Source: Clostridia bacterium (GTDB lineage: Bacteria; Bacillota; Clostridia; Christensenellales; Aristaeellaceae). From it: a DNA stretch of 49,106 nt. The stretch is taken from contig JAFYDF010000030.1 in the NCBI GenBank assembly GCA_017544935.1, positions 1-49,106 on the forward strand, written 5' to 3'. Made by a program: the position numbers and the translations under genes. Below the pieces are notes generated by a model that saw nothing but the letters and a program-made list of their open reading frames with translations, had not been told where the DNA came from and did not search any database. How positions within the stretch are numbered: the stretch's first letter is position 1; each line of letters starts with the position of its first letter. This document shows positions 33,043 through 42,239 of this stretch, in pieces.

Positions 33043-34620
33043 TTATGTTTCTGAATAGTGGTCCGGCAGGTCGTTCTCATACAGAACGACGTCACCGGCC
33101 TGCATGAATCCGCGCAGCCATGCCGTGGCTTCGCTGAGACTCGAATAGGAATAGATATTGCCGGCAGAGAAGCCCTCACTGATAAGGCCGTCTCTGATCG
33201 GCTGAGTGTGCTTCTTCCCGATCAATACGCAGATGTCGGCACAGGAAGCCATCTGGGCGCCGAACGCACGGTTGTACTCGCTTTCCTTCTCACCGAGTTC
33301 AACCATTCCGGGCGTCACGATGATCCTTCTGCCGCTGAATTCGCGCAGGACATTGAGTGCGGCCTTCGCGCCTGCCGGATTGCTGTTGAACGCGTCATCT
33401 ATGACGGTAATGCCGCCGGCGCTCCTGAGAAGCTGCAGACGGTGTTCAACAGGCTGGAGGAGACTTATGCCGCGCTGGATCTGAAGATCACTAAGACCCA
33501 GATGTTTCGCTACAGCACAGGAAAGCAGAATATTACTGATGTTGTGCGCACCGAGAAGTCTGGTTTCACAGGGGAGGCGTTTTCCGTTCTTGAAGCAGAG
33601 AATGAAGCTGCTGCCGGTCGGTGAAACACTGATATCCTCTGCCCAGATGTCACCATCGGAACGGCCGACAATCGCTTTCCCAAAATGCGTTGTCTTTTCA
33701 TAGAGCGAAGCGCAGATATCATGATCGTCATTGAAGACGGCGAAACCGTTTGTTGGAAGAGAACGGATCAGATCATATTTGGTTTCAATGATATTTTCAA
33801 GGGACTTGAAAGTATCCAGATGCTGGGGGCCGACTGAGGTGAGCACGCCGATCGTCGGATGAATAAAGTCAGTGAGCTCTTTTATGTCGTTCCTGTGACG
33901 TGCACCCATTTCGGCCAGGAAGACCTGGTGCGCAGGTTCCAGACGCTCGCGGATCACACGCGTCAGGCCCATCGGAGTATTGAAGCTTGCAGGCGTAGAT
34001 AGAACATTGTATTTTTGAGATAGAATCGTGTACAGAATATTTTTGACACTGGTCTTTCCGTAACTGCCTGTGATGCCGATCCGGATGAGGTCAGGCTGTT
34101 CATTCATTCTGCGCTGCGCGTCCTTCATGTACATGCGGTTGATGGATTTCTCGACAGGCAGCGCGATGATTGCGGCGAGCGCTACAAGAAGAGGCAGGAG
34201 CAGGATATGTGCGGGCGTGATCCAACAGAAGATCAAGACGACGATTCCAAGAATGATATACAGGCGCTTCATGCGCGCGGTCATGACAAAAGGCTTCTTT
34301 TCCTTGCCTTTCTGCATGTATTTTGAGCATACATACCCAAGCGCGAGAATGATCAGCGAGCAGACAAAGAAAACAATAAACTTTACAAAGAGCCCTGAAT
34401 CACTGCAGATGGCTTTCGCAGCGAGATACAGGAGATATGCGAGTATACCAAGGACCGCAGTTGGAAGGACTGCAACCTTCCACTGACGGGTGAACGTTTT
34501 ATAGAGCCCGTAGAACTGATAACTCTCGAGCTGAAAATAATGCAGGAGCTTGCGGGCGCACAGGAGCGCGGCGGCGGCTGCGGCCAGGTGCGGCAGATGA
34601 CCGATCAGGATACTCAGCAA
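33043..34620 (-). CDS. murF: MurF ligase with an N-terminal membrane domain
   Basis: 525 residues, about 70 longer than ordinary MurF. Residues about 1-170 hold four or five hydrophobic helices. The rest is the Mur ligase: P-loop ITGSYGKTSVKN, NTPMGLTRV, AEMGARHRNDI, GVLTSVGPQHLDTF, HNISNILLSCAVA and DDAFNSNPAGAKAAL. It adds D-Ala-D-Ala to the UDP-MurNAc-tripeptide. The normal MurF N-terminal UDP-binding domain seems to be replaced or preceded by membrane segments, which would bring this usually soluble step to the membrane. It follows the alpha/beta hydrolase by 10 bases and precedes ddl. Confidence 0.9.
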   Translation of the reverse strand: MLSILIGHLPHLAAAAAALLCARKLLHYFQLESYQFYGLYKTFTRQWKVAVLPTAVLGILAYLLYLAAKAICSDSGLFVKFIVFFVCSLIILALGYVCSKYMQKGKEKKPFVMTARMKRLYIILGIVVLIFCWITPAHILLLPLLVALAAIIALPVEKSINRMYMKDAQRRMNEQPDLIRIGITGSYGKTSVKNILYTILSQKYNVLSTPASFNTPMGLTRVIRERLEPAHQVFLAEMGARHRNDIKELTDFIHPTIGVLTSVGPQHLDTFKSLENIIETKYDLIRSLPTNGFAVFNDDHDICASLYEKTTHFGKAIVGRSDGDIWAEDISVSPTGSSFILCFKNGKRLPCETRLLGAHNISNILLSCAVAKHLGLSDLQIQRGISLLQPVEHRLQLLRSAGGITVIDDAFNSNPAGAKAALNVLREFSGRRIIVTPGMVELGEKESEYNRAFGAQMASCADICVLIGKKHTQPIRDGLISEGFSAGNIYSYSSLSEATAWLRGFMQAGDVVLYENDLPDHYSET

Positions 34621-34630
34621 ATCAGTTACC

Positions 34631-35404
34631 TCATTTCAGAAATGCACGTACGACTGCAGTAAAACGCTGCCACTGGTGCAGGTACGCGAAGTGATCATCG
34701 TTCTCGAATATGACCAGGCCAGCATCTGGGATTTCTGTCTCCATCTTTTTCCCCATCCACAGCGGGGTTTCCGTGTCGTTCTCACCGAAGACGAGCAGAG
34801 TAGAAGCTTTGACTCGTGGAAGGAGCGGAGAGAGATCCTCAGTAATGACTTTGACGAATGTCTTCTTCATCTCATCATTCAGGGCGTTATAATCAGGGGA
34901 ACCGAACTTGTTTTGAAGTGCCTTGATGCCTTTTTCTGCAAGGGGCTTGAGTGGCTTGATTCTTTCTATAGCCAGGCACATCTTCTTGAGTGCTTTGAAG
35001 CGGGCACTGCGGCGCTTTGCTTCCTTGCTCTGCGGTTTGCGGATGCCTGCCGCACCGGTAAGCACGAGACGGTTGACGAGGTCAGGCTCATTCGCGGCAA
35101 GCCATAACGCGACGCGGCAGCCGAAGGAATGCGCGATGATATCGCACCTGCAGATGCCGAGCTTTTCGATCAGCGCCTTGATGCACTGTGCGAAATCACT
35201 GACGCCCCAGGGCTCGGGCGGCTGTGCGGACTTCCCGTGCGCCGGGAAATCGACGGCGGTAAGCCTGTATTCGGACTTAAGATCGTCGATGATCGGCCGA
35301 AAAAGCTCAATAGAACAGCCCCAGCCGTGCAGAAGAAGCACGTTGGGTCCGTGATCACCGTACTGTTCATAATTTAGGCTTACGCCGCAAAGGGTTATCT
35401 GCAA
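34631..35404 (-). CDS. Alpha/beta hydrolase
   Basis: 257 residues. Fold marks are the oxyanion segment LLHGWG (24-29), FPAHGKS, the nucleophile elbow AHSFGC (Ser93), an acidic residue after LLVFGENDTETP and His in NDDHFAYLH. The substrate is not predictable. It overlaps the end of the GNAT gene by 10 bases and lies 10 bases before murF, so it is part of the cell-wall operon, but that context does not prove a wall substrate. Confidence 0.9.
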   Translation of the reverse strand: MQITLCGVSLNYEQYGDHGPNVLLLHGWGCSIELFRPIIDDLKSEYRLTAVDFPAHGKSAQPPEPWGVSDFAQCIKALIEKLGICRCDIIAHSFGCRVALWLAANEPDLVNRLVLTGAAGIRKPQSKEAKRRSARFKALKKMCLAIERIKPLKPLAEKGIKALQNKFGSPDYNALNDEMKKTFVKVITEDLSPLLPRVKASTLLVFGENDTETPLWMGKKMETEIPDAGLVIFENDDHFAYLHQWQRFTAVVRAFLK

Positions 35405-35880
35405 GAGAGGCCTCCTTCATCCACTTCGGGGATCGTGAGGATATAACGGCATTTATGCTGGGAACCGGCACAGACATCGAGGAACTCCGCCGGTACACGC
35501 ACGATCGATTCAAGCTCACAGCCAATACGTTCGCAGGTCTTCCGCGAAGGTGTGTTGTCGGGGTCTGCCGTGATGCATACGCTGCGCAGGTTCAGCTCCT
35601 GCATGAGCGGGGTGATCATCTGGCAGGCGCGCGCGGCATAGCCGTGGCCGCGATAGTCGGGTTCGATGCGGTAACCGATATGCCCGAGATAATAAAGAGC
35701 GGGGCTCTCGCCTATGCGGAGGCTCACATAGCCAACGCAGCGGCGGGTCTTCCTAAGAAAGATATTGAATGTGTGCCCTTCGCGGATACCCAGGCGTATA
35801 CTGCGGACGTCCTCGCGGCTCGGAACGAGCGCCAACTCGTCATCGCGGAACATCGCCCTGTTGAAAAAGGGAAGAATCAT
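35395..35880 (-). CDS. GNAT-family acetyltransferase
   Basis: 161 residues. The acetyl-CoA-binding motif A is IEPDYRGHGYAARA, and the Asn-containing segment DPDNTPSRKTCERIGCE is the usual RimJ/RimL-type helix. It may acetylate a protein N-terminus or a small amine. It is the first gene of the GNAT, hydrolase, murF, ddl operon. Confidence 0.88.
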   Translation of the reverse strand: MILPFFNRAMFRDDELALVPSREDVRSIRLGIREGHTFNIFLRKTRRCVGYVSLRIGESPALYYLGHIGYRIEPDYRGHGYAARACQMITPLMQELNLRSVCITADPDNTPSRKTCERIGCELESIVRVPAEFLDVCAGSQHKCRYILTIPEVDEGGLSCR

Positions 35881-36001
35881 TCGGAAACTGCTCCTCAGAA
35901 AATGAATCAGGAACTTTATTATTCTAGCATATATACATCAGAGTTTCAATGAAAACATACTATATGTAGAAACAAATTCAGCAAAAAACGCAAGATACCT
36001 C

Positions 36002-36030
36002 TTTTCATAAGCCAAATGATACGATATAAT
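36002..36030 (+). promoter_or_regulatory. Promoter of ackA
   Basis: TTTTCA (36002-36007), 17 bases and a perfect TATAAT (36025-36030) lie 33 bases before ATG 36063, with a GGGAGG ribosome site between. The -35 box is weak. Confidence 0.55.
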
Positions 36031-36062
36031 AAAGTGTCAATAACAATTGGGAGGATTATGTT

Positions 36063-37286
36063 ATGAAAATTCTGATCGTCAATGCGGGTTCTTCGTCGCT
36101 GAAGTATCAGCTGGTGGATATGGATGGCGAGCGCGTGCTGGCCAAGGGACTGGTCGAGCGCATCGGCATCGCCGGAAGCAAACTGACCCAGAAGTATCCG
36201 GACAGCGAGGAAAAATTCGTCATTGAGACCGATATGCCTACACACGTTCAGGCCTGCGAGAACATGCTTAAGGCTCTGACCAACGATAAGTACGGTGTTG
36301 TCTCCTCCATGGACGAGATCGGTGCTGTCGGCCACCGTGTACTGCATGGCGGTGAGAAGTTCACCGAATCCGTCGTCATCAATGATAAGGTCATGGATGC
36401 TATCCGCGAGAATATCCCGCTGGGCCCGCTGCACAATCCAGCGAACCTGATGGGTATCGAGGCCTGCCAGCAGGTAATGCCCGGAACGCCAATGGTCGCA
36501 GTATTCGACACCGCGTTCCATCAGACGATGCCGCCCAAGGCGTACCTGTACGGCGTGCCGTATAAGTATTATCTGAACCTTCATGTGCGCCGTTACGGCT
36601 TCCATGGCACGAGCCACCGTTATGTGAGCAAGCGCGCTGCCGAATTCCTAGGAAAGAAAGCCGAAGATATGCGCATCATCACCTGCCACCTGGGCAACGG
36701 TTCCTCCATGTGCGCCGTCGACCACGGAAAGTGTGTCGATACGAGCATGGGTATCACGCCTCTTGAAGGTGTGGTCATGGGCACCCGCAGCGGCAGCCTG
36801 GATCCCGCTGTCCTGCAGTTCATCATGAATAATGCCAAGAATGAGAACGGCACTCCTGAGATCAAGGATATCGACGATATGCTGAATGTCCTGAATAAGA
36901 AGAGCGGCCTGCTCGGCATCAGCGGTATCAGCAGCGACATGCGTGACGTGGACGCCGCGGCTGACGCAGGTGACAAGCGCGCTCAGGTTGCCCGTGATAT
37001 GCTGGTTTACGGCATCCGCAAGTATATCGGCGCTTACGCTGCCGCGATGGGCGGCGTGGACGCGATCGTGTTCACCGCCGGTATCGGTGAGAATGGTGTG
37101 GAACTGCGCGAGAAAGTCATGGAAGGGTTTGAGTACATGGGCGCCAAGCTTGATCCCGAGAAGAACAAGGTCCGCGGTGAAGAGCGCGATGTTTCCGCTG
37201 ATGACAGTAAGGTGAAGGTCCTTGTGATCCCCACGAACGAAGAGATCGTTATCGCCCGCGATACACTCGAACTGGTAACGAAATAA
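36063..37286 (+). CDS. ackA: Acetate kinase
   Basis: 407 residues, usual length. Makes ATP from acetyl phosphate and ADP in fermentation. Marks: NAGSSSLKYQL at the N-terminus, the central HLGNGSSMCAV block, VDTSMGITPLEG, SGISSDMRD, and the late FTAGIGENG phosphate-binding block. No phosphotransacetylase gene is adjacent in the window. rnhA follows after 3 bases and is co-transcribed. Confidence 0.97.
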   Translation: MKILIVNAGSSSLKYQLVDMDGERVLAKGLVERIGIAGSKLTQKYPDSEEKFVIETDMPTHVQACENMLKALTNDKYGVVSSMDEIGAVGHRVLHGGEKFTESVVINDKVMDAIRENIPLGPLHNPANLMGIEACQQVMPGTPMVAVFDTAFHQTMPPKAYLYGVPYKYYLNLHVRRYGFHGTSHRYVSKRAAEFLGKKAEDMRIITCHLGNGSSMCAVDHGKCVDTSMGITPLEGVVMGTRSGSLDPAVLQFIMNNAKNENGTPEIKDIDDMLNVLNKKSGLLGISGISSDMRDVDAAADAGDKRAQVARDMLVYGIRKYIGAYAAAMGGVDAIVFTAGIGENGVELREKVMEGFEYMGAKLDPEKNKVRGEERDVSADDSKVKVLVIPTNEEIVIARDTLELVTK

Positions 37287-37289
37287 GAC

Positions 37290-37793
37290 ATGTCCGAACA
37301 GATAAGACCCCTAAAGACAGTCGATATCTATACAGACGGCGCTTGTTCTGGGAATCCCGGCCCCGGCGGATGGGCAGCGATCCTGCGTTTTGGCATCCAT
37401 GAAAAGGTGCTCAGCGGGAGCATGCCGCATACGACGAACAACCGTATGGAGGTGTTCGCCGTGATCAGCGCGCTCGGCGCGCTTAAGGAACGCTGCCATG
37501 TTCTCGTGCATTCCGATTCCACCTATGTTGTCAATGCCTTCCAGCAGGGCTGGCTCGCGAACTGGCAGCGCAAGGGCTGGAAGACGGCTGACGGTAAGGA
37601 AGTCGAGAACCAGGACCTGTGGCGGCTCATGGCGATTGTTGTGGGCAAACATCAGGTGGAGTTCGTGAAAGTGCCCGGGCATGCGGACTGTGAGGAGAAC
37701 AACCGCTGTGACAAGCTCGCACGTGCTGAGATCGATAAGCTGCGCAAGTTCAATCCGGACCTGCAGCCTGACGAAATGATCAGCAACAGCTGA
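37290..37793 (+). CDS. rnhA: Ribonuclease HI
   Basis: 167 residues. Cuts the RNA strand in RNA-DNA hybrids. Catalytic acids are in IYTDGACSGNPGPGGW (Asp), NNRMEVFAV (Glu), HSDSTYVVN (Asp) and NRCDKLARAEI (last Asp), with the basic handle WLANWQRKGWK. Start 3 bases after ackA. An intrinsic terminator follows. Confidence 0.97.
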   Translation: MSEQIRPLKTVDIYTDGACSGNPGPGGWAAILRFGIHEKVLSGSMPHTTNNRMEVFAVISALGALKERCHVLVHSDSTYVVNAFQQGWLANWQRKGWKTADGKEVENQDLWRLMAIVVGKHQVEFVKVPGHADCEENNRCDKLARAEIDKLRKFNPDLQPDEMISNS

Positions 37794-37819
37794 TATAGTT
37801 AAAATAAGAATCCCTATTC

Positions 37820-37853
37820 AAAAGCCACCGGCTGAAATCGCCAGTGGCTTTTT
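37820..37853 (+). terminator. Intrinsic terminator after ackA-rnhA
   Basis: AAAAGCCACCGGC pairs with GCCAGTGGCTTTT (one mismatch, loop TGAAATC), followed by T. Good rho-independent shape on the plus strand. Confidence 0.85.
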
Positions 37854-37869
37854 GATGCAGTGATTTTCA

Positions 37870-37904
37870 TTGAAAAAACAATCGGCGTGACAAAAATCAC
37901 GCCG
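37870..37904 (-). terminator. Intrinsic terminator after plsY
   Basis: Perfect 8-base stem CGGCGTGA/TCACGCCG (37883-37890 and 37897-37904). On the minus strand it is followed by ATTGTTTTTTC, so it ends the der-plsY transcript 28 bases after the plsY stop. Confidence 0.85.
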
Positions 37905-37932
37905 CAAAGACAGATGTTGATCGTGCGGAAAA

Positions 37933-38535
37933 CTATTTCTTTTCTTTATCAGTGATTTTGCGCTCGGTGCCGCTGAGCAGGCGCTTGATATTCTCCCTGT
38001 GCCTCCAGATAACGAGCAGGTCCATCCAGATGGCCCAGAGCCCGATCGGCCAGAAGCCAAATATGATTGTGACAAGGATGGCAAACAGGGTGACGCCGAC
38101 CAGGCTGCCGAAGGAAACAAACTTCGAGACCAGCATCACGATGACACCGGCCGCCAGGCCAATAAGGCCGTATAGCGGGAATACACTGATGCCTACACCG
38201 ATACAAGTTGCAACGCCTTTACCGCCGCGGAAGCCGAAGAAGACGGGCCAGCAGTGGCCGATAAGCACAGCAGCGCCTGCGAGCATTGCGCCGGGAACGC
38301 CGAAGATCCATCTTCCGATCAGTGCCGCGATGACGCCTTTCAGGCAGTCGCCGCCGAATGTGATAAGACCGGGCAGCATGCCGTGGATCCTTGTCATGTT
38401 GGTCGCGCCGGAATTCTTGCTGCCCGCTGTACGGATATCACGGCCGAGAGACTTAGAATAGATGACGCCAACCGAGATACTGCCCAGCAGGTACCCGATG
38501 ACCAGGCACAGGATAGCAGAAATCACAGGGGACAT
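37933..38535 (-). CDS. plsY: Glycerol-3-phosphate acyltransferase PlsY
   Basis: 200 residues with five membrane helices. Transfers acyl from acyl phosphate to glycerol-3-phosphate. Motifs GYLLGSISVG, GSKNSGATNMTR, and GHCWPVFFGFRGGKGVAT are the three conserved PlsY loops. The C-terminus is basic. The start overlaps the stop of der. Confidence 0.96.
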   Translation of the reverse strand: MSPVISAILCLVIGYLLGSISVGVIYSKSLGRDIRTAGSKNSGATNMTRIHGMLPGLITFGGDCLKGVIAALIGRWIFGVPGAMLAGAAVLIGHCWPVFFGFRGGKGVATCIGVGISVFPLYGLIGLAAGVIVMLVSKFVSFGSLVGVTLFAILVTIIFGFWPIGLWAIWMDLLVIWRHRENIKRLLSGTERKITDKEKK

Positions 38536-39881
38536 TACGCATTCTCCTTCGTTTTTTCACGCAGTGTGAATCGGATCGGCGTACCTGAGAAGTCAAACGC
38601 TTTGCTGAGCTGGTTCTCCAGGTAACGCTGGTAGGCAAAATGCATCAAATCACTGTCGTTGACAAAGAGCGAGAAAGTCGGGGGACATACGTCTGTCTGT
38701 GTGCCGTAGTAGATCTTGAGCCTGCGCCCGCCGGTCATAGGGGGCTGCAGCGCGATCTGAGCGTCACCGAGCACATCATTGAGCATGCCGGTCGGGATGC
38801 GCTTGGAAGCCTGGGCATACGCCTGGTCGACCGCTTCAAGGACCGTGTGTACGCGCTGGCCGCTGAGCGCAGAGATGAACAGTACGGGCGCGTAGTCCAT
38901 AAACTTCAGGCCTTCCAGGACCTGCTTGCGGTATTTCTCGAGCGTGCCGGTCTCTTTCTCGGGGATATCCCACTTATTGACCGCGATGACAACGGCTTTG
39001 CCTTCCTCGGCAATGATACCTGCGATACGCGCGTCCTGTTCGGTCACGCCGTCTACTGCGTCAATAACGAGCAGCGCGACATCGCAGCGCCTGATCGCGG
39101 CGATCGCACGAAGTACGCTGTAGCGCTCAAGGGACCCATCCTCGATCGCGCGCTTGCGGCGGATGCCTGCCGTGTCGATGATATTGTACCGGCTGCCGTC
39201 TACACTCTCAAAATGCGTGTCAATGGCGTCACGCGTCGTGCCGGGGATGTCGCTGACCATGACGCGTTCCTGGCCGAGCAGGCGGTTCGTCAGGCTGCTC
39301 TTGCCGACATTCGGGCGTCCGACCAGCGCGAGCTGGATCTCGTGCAGTGCGTCAGACTCGTCCTCCGCGTTATCGGGCTTAGGAGGCAGCTCCTTCACGA
39401 TCGCTTCCAGCAGGTCGCCGAGGCCCAGCATGTTCGCGGCAGAGATGCCGATAGGCTCACCGAGGCCGAGCGCATAGAATTCATAGAGGACTTCGTCAAG
39501 GCCCTGGTAATCAAGTTTGTTCACGATGAGGAGCACAGGCTTCTGCGTCCTGCGGAGGAGCGTTGCCACGTCTTCGTCATCTGATGTCAGGCCGTCGCGG
39601 GCGTCGCAGAAAAAGCAGATCACGTCTGCTGTTTCAATGGCGATCTCCGCCTGACGGCGCATCTGGCTGAGAAGCGCATCGTCACTGCGCGGATCGATAC
39701 CGCCGGTATCGATGAGTGTGAACTCGCGGCCCATCCATTCGACATCGGCGTATATACGGTCACGGGTAACACCGGGTGTATCTTCAACGATCGAGATACG
39801 GTGTCCGGCAATCTTGTTGAAAAATGTGGATTTGCCCACGTTGGGGCGGCCGACAATGGCTACGAGCGGTTTTGCTATCAT
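38535..39881 (-). CDS. der: Ribosome-assembly GTPase Der (EngA)
   Basis: 448 residues. Two successive G domains with GRPNVGKSTFFN and GRPNVGKSSLTN P-loops, each with DTxG and NKxD boxes, then a C-terminal KH-like domain. It acts in 50S maturation. Its start overlaps the end of the DUF512 gene by 4 bases, so the three genes DUF512, der, plsY form one operon. Confidence 0.97.
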   Translation of the reverse strand: MIAKPLVAIVGRPNVGKSTFFNKIAGHRISIVEDTPGVTRDRIYADVEWMGREFTLIDTGGIDPRSDDALLSQMRRQAEIAIETADVICFFCDARDGLTSDDEDVATLLRRTQKPVLLIVNKLDYQGLDEVLYEFYALGLGEPIGISAANMLGLGDLLEAIVKELPPKPDNAEDESDALHEIQLALVGRPNVGKSSLTNRLLGQERVMVSDIPGTTRDAIDTHFESVDGSRYNIIDTAGIRRKRAIEDGSLERYSVLRAIAAIRRCDVALLVIDAVDGVTEQDARIAGIIAEEGKAVVIAVNKWDIPEKETGTLEKYRKQVLEGLKFMDYAPVLFISALSGQRVHTVLEAVDQAYAQASKRIPTGMLNDVLGDAQIALQPPMTGGRRLKIYYGTQTDVCPPTFSLFVNDSDLMHFAYQRYLENQLSKAFDFSGTPIRFTLREKTKENA

Positions 39882-41185
39882 GAGTTCTCCTTTGGACCGA
39901 GAAGTGCTTCAAACAGCATTTCTCCGCGGTTTGGACATACGGTAACGGGAATGGAAAGGGAATTGCGGAAATCAGTCAGGGAAAGGTCATCAAGGAAAAG
40001 GTCGCCTTCGGCACGGAGAACGATACTGCAGAGGATCATCTCATCCTGGCCTGAGGTATCGGCTTGATCCAGGATGTCGTTCCCGGTCAGAAGACCTGTC
40101 ACAGTCACGGTCTCACCGAAAAAACGGTTACGGATCGGCTGGACGGTGGCTTCGACGCCCTCGGGTCCGTACTCCCTGATCCATTTTTCCAAATATGGGG
40201 CAATGCTCGTCCCGCAGGGGATGAGGACCCTGCGATTCAGCGCTGTACGAGTGTTCTTTGAAGATGCCTCTGTGAAAGAGTTCAGGAACTGGCGCATGAG
40301 GCCTACGCCGTTCTCAATCTGAGGGTAGTTCTCGTAGTATGCTTCATCGGGAAGATCAGCACCCGCGATGCACAGCATTTCATCAGACGGGAATACGAAT
40401 CGCGAGCCGCTCTTCTCAAAGAAAATGCGCTGCCATTTTTCACAGATGCGAAGGATCTCTATTGCTTCATCCCTGGTATAGGGACGCAGCGGGTATAGAT
40501 TCTGACGGTATTTGGTCAGCCCGACGGGAACGAGCGCTGCGCTCTGCGCGGCCGGGCACAGGGAAAAGAGCGTCTCAAGCGTTTTTTCGAGGTGCTCACC
40601 GTCATTGATCCCGGGACAAAGAACGATCTGGCAGTGGAAGCGGATGCCGTGATCGCGCAGCGCGTTCAGACGTTCCATGATCTTAGCGGCATTCGGATTT
40701 GCCATCATGCGGACCCTGAGATCCGGTTCCACGGTGTGTACAGAAATGAACAGCGGGCTGACACGACGCTTGAGAACGCGGGCAAACTCGTCATCGTCCA
40801 TATTGGTCATGGTGATGAAGTTGCCCATCATCAGCGACATGCGCCAGTCGTCATCCTTGACATAAAGCGTTTCACGGCACGCGGGAGGCATCTGGTCGAT
40901 AAAGCAGAAAATACATTTGTTCTTGCAGATGCGGGGAGTCAGTTCCATGCTCTCTCCGAATGAGAGACCGAGCGGCTTACCCTGCGGCTTGACGATCTCG
41001 ACATGCCAGTCCTGGCCGTTTGCCTTGCGGACATGCAGAACAAGATGGCGTTTGCCCGAAAACGCTTCGTAATCGATCTGGTCGATGATCTCTTCACCGT
41101 TGATGGAGAGCAGCGTATCACCCGCGCGCAGTCCGCTGCGGTATGCAGGTGTGCTTTCGGCTACAGCCGTAATCAGGTGCTCCAC
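39878..41185 (-). CDS. DUF512 PDZ/radical SAM protein
   Basis: 435 residues. An N-terminal PDZ-like part (VEHLITAV...SGLRAGDTLLSINGEEI) is followed by an atypical Fe-S motif C-x3-C-x2-C (CKNKCIFC), DUF512 central segments and a C-terminal GTSIAPYLEKW region. This family is widespread in Bacillota next to der and has no firm function. The frame has an ATG five codons earlier (41200) and runs open further, but GTG 41185 has GGAGGG 7 bases upstream and matches the family start, so I chose it. The longer open stretch crosses into rbgA on the other strand and is not real. Confidence 0.87.
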   Translation of the reverse strand: MEHLITAVAESTPAYRSGLRAGDTLLSINGEEIIDQIDYEAFSGKRHLVLHVRKANGQDWHVEIVKPQGKPLGLSFGESMELTPRICKNKCIFCFIDQMPPACRETLYVKDDDWRMSLMMGNFITMTNMDDDEFARVLKRRVSPLFISVHTVEPDLRVRMMANPNAAKIMERLNALRDHGIRFHCQIVLCPGINDGEHLEKTLETLFSLCPAAQSAALVPVGLTKYRQNLYPLRPYTRDEAIEILRICEKWQRIFFEKSGSRFVFPSDEMLCIAGADLPDEAYYENYPQIENGVGLMRQFLNSFTEASSKNTRTALNRRVLIPCGTSIAPYLEKWIREYGPEGVEATVQPIRNRFFGETVTVTGLLTGNDILDQADTSGQDEMILCSIVLRAEGDLFLDDLSLTDFRNSLSIPVTVCPNRGEMLFEALLGPKENS

Positions 41186-41372
41186 GCTTATTCCCTCCAT
41201 TTCAGCTTCATTATCCGCTATTTTCAAACCCTTGTCAAGGATGCCGCTATCTGGATACAGCCTTTGGAAAGATTTACAGGACATCCGAGTCGAAGCCTTT
41301 GCGGGGACTGGATTTTTTATATCCCGCGTGATATCATAATAATGAAATATTATTATTTTTTCTGAGGTAGTT

Positions 41373-42239
41373 ATGCAGATCAACTGGTATCCGGGACACA
41401 TGGCAAAAGCGAAGAGACTGCTGCAGGAGCAGATCCAGCGCGTAGACGCGGTGATTGAGCTGTGCGACGCGCGGTTGCCGTATTCCAGCCGGAACCCGGA
41501 CCTGGGAAGGATGCTCAGTCGGAAGGCCCGGATCCTGCTGCTGAATAAGGCAGACCTTGCGGATCCCGCCGCAACCCGGAACTGGCTTAAATACTTTAGT
41601 TTACAGGGAATTGAGTGCGCTTCCGTGCAGTCCAACAAGAACACGCGCGACGTGCTGAAAGCGATCGAACGCATGACACAGGAAAAGGTCGAACGCAGTG
41701 CCGCGAAAGGTATGAAGCGGACGATCCGTGTTATGGTCGTGGGTGTGCCCAATGTAGGTAAGAGCACCCTGATCAATCGCCTGCATGGAGGCGCGATCGC
41801 CAAAACAGGGAATAAGCCCGGCGTCACACGCGCGAACCAGTGGGTGCGCGTCGGGGATTATCTGGAACTGCTGGATACGCCGGGTCTGCTCTGGCCGCGC
41901 CTTGATGATGCGGAAGCGGCACGGAAGCTCGCATATATCTCTGCGATCCGGGATGAGGTCCTGGATACCTACGCACTCGCCTGCGGACTGTTGGATGACC
42001 TGACGGAGCTCGCTCCGGATACCCTGAAGGAGCGTTATCATATTCAGGACATGACACTGCGCGGGGCGGCACTCATGGAAGCCGTATGCCGCGGGCGCGG
42101 GTTCCTGCTTCGCGGCGGAGAGGTCGATATCGAGCGCGGATGTGTTGTCGTACTGGATGAGTTCCGTGACGGAAAGCTGGGCAGAATAACGCTTGAACAG
42201 CCTCCGGCACTGCACGTGGAGGAAGAGAATGGCATCTGA
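41373..42239 (+). CDS. rbgA: Ribosome biogenesis GTPase RbgA (YlqF)
   Basis: 288 residues. Circularly permuted GTPase of 50S assembly. NKAD (G4) precedes GVPNVGKSTL (G1), then DTPG (G3), the expected order. N-terminal WYPGHMAKAKR is the family mark. The C-terminal domain is the RNA-binding part. rnhB overlaps its end. Confidence 0.96.
   Translation: MQINWYPGHMAKAKRLLQEQIQRVDAVIELCDARLPYSSRNPDLGRMLSRKARILLLNKADLADPAATRNWLKYFSLQGIECASVQSNKNTRDVLKAIERMTQEKVERSAAKGMKRTIRVMVVGVPNVGKSTLINRLHGGAIAKTGNKPGVTRANQWVRVGDYLELLDTPGLLWPRLDDAEAARKLAYISAIRDEVLDTYALACGLLDDLTELAPDTLKERYHIQDMTLRGAALMEAVCRGRGFLLRGGEVDIERGCVVVLDEFRDGKLGRITLEQPPALHVEEENGI

Noticed and set aside
41186..41827. Upstream extension of the DUF512 frame by over 200 codons
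   Set aside because: It crosses the divergent promoter region and overlaps rbgA on the other strand. The family starts at the PDZ-like segment, and GTG 41185 has a proper ribosome site.
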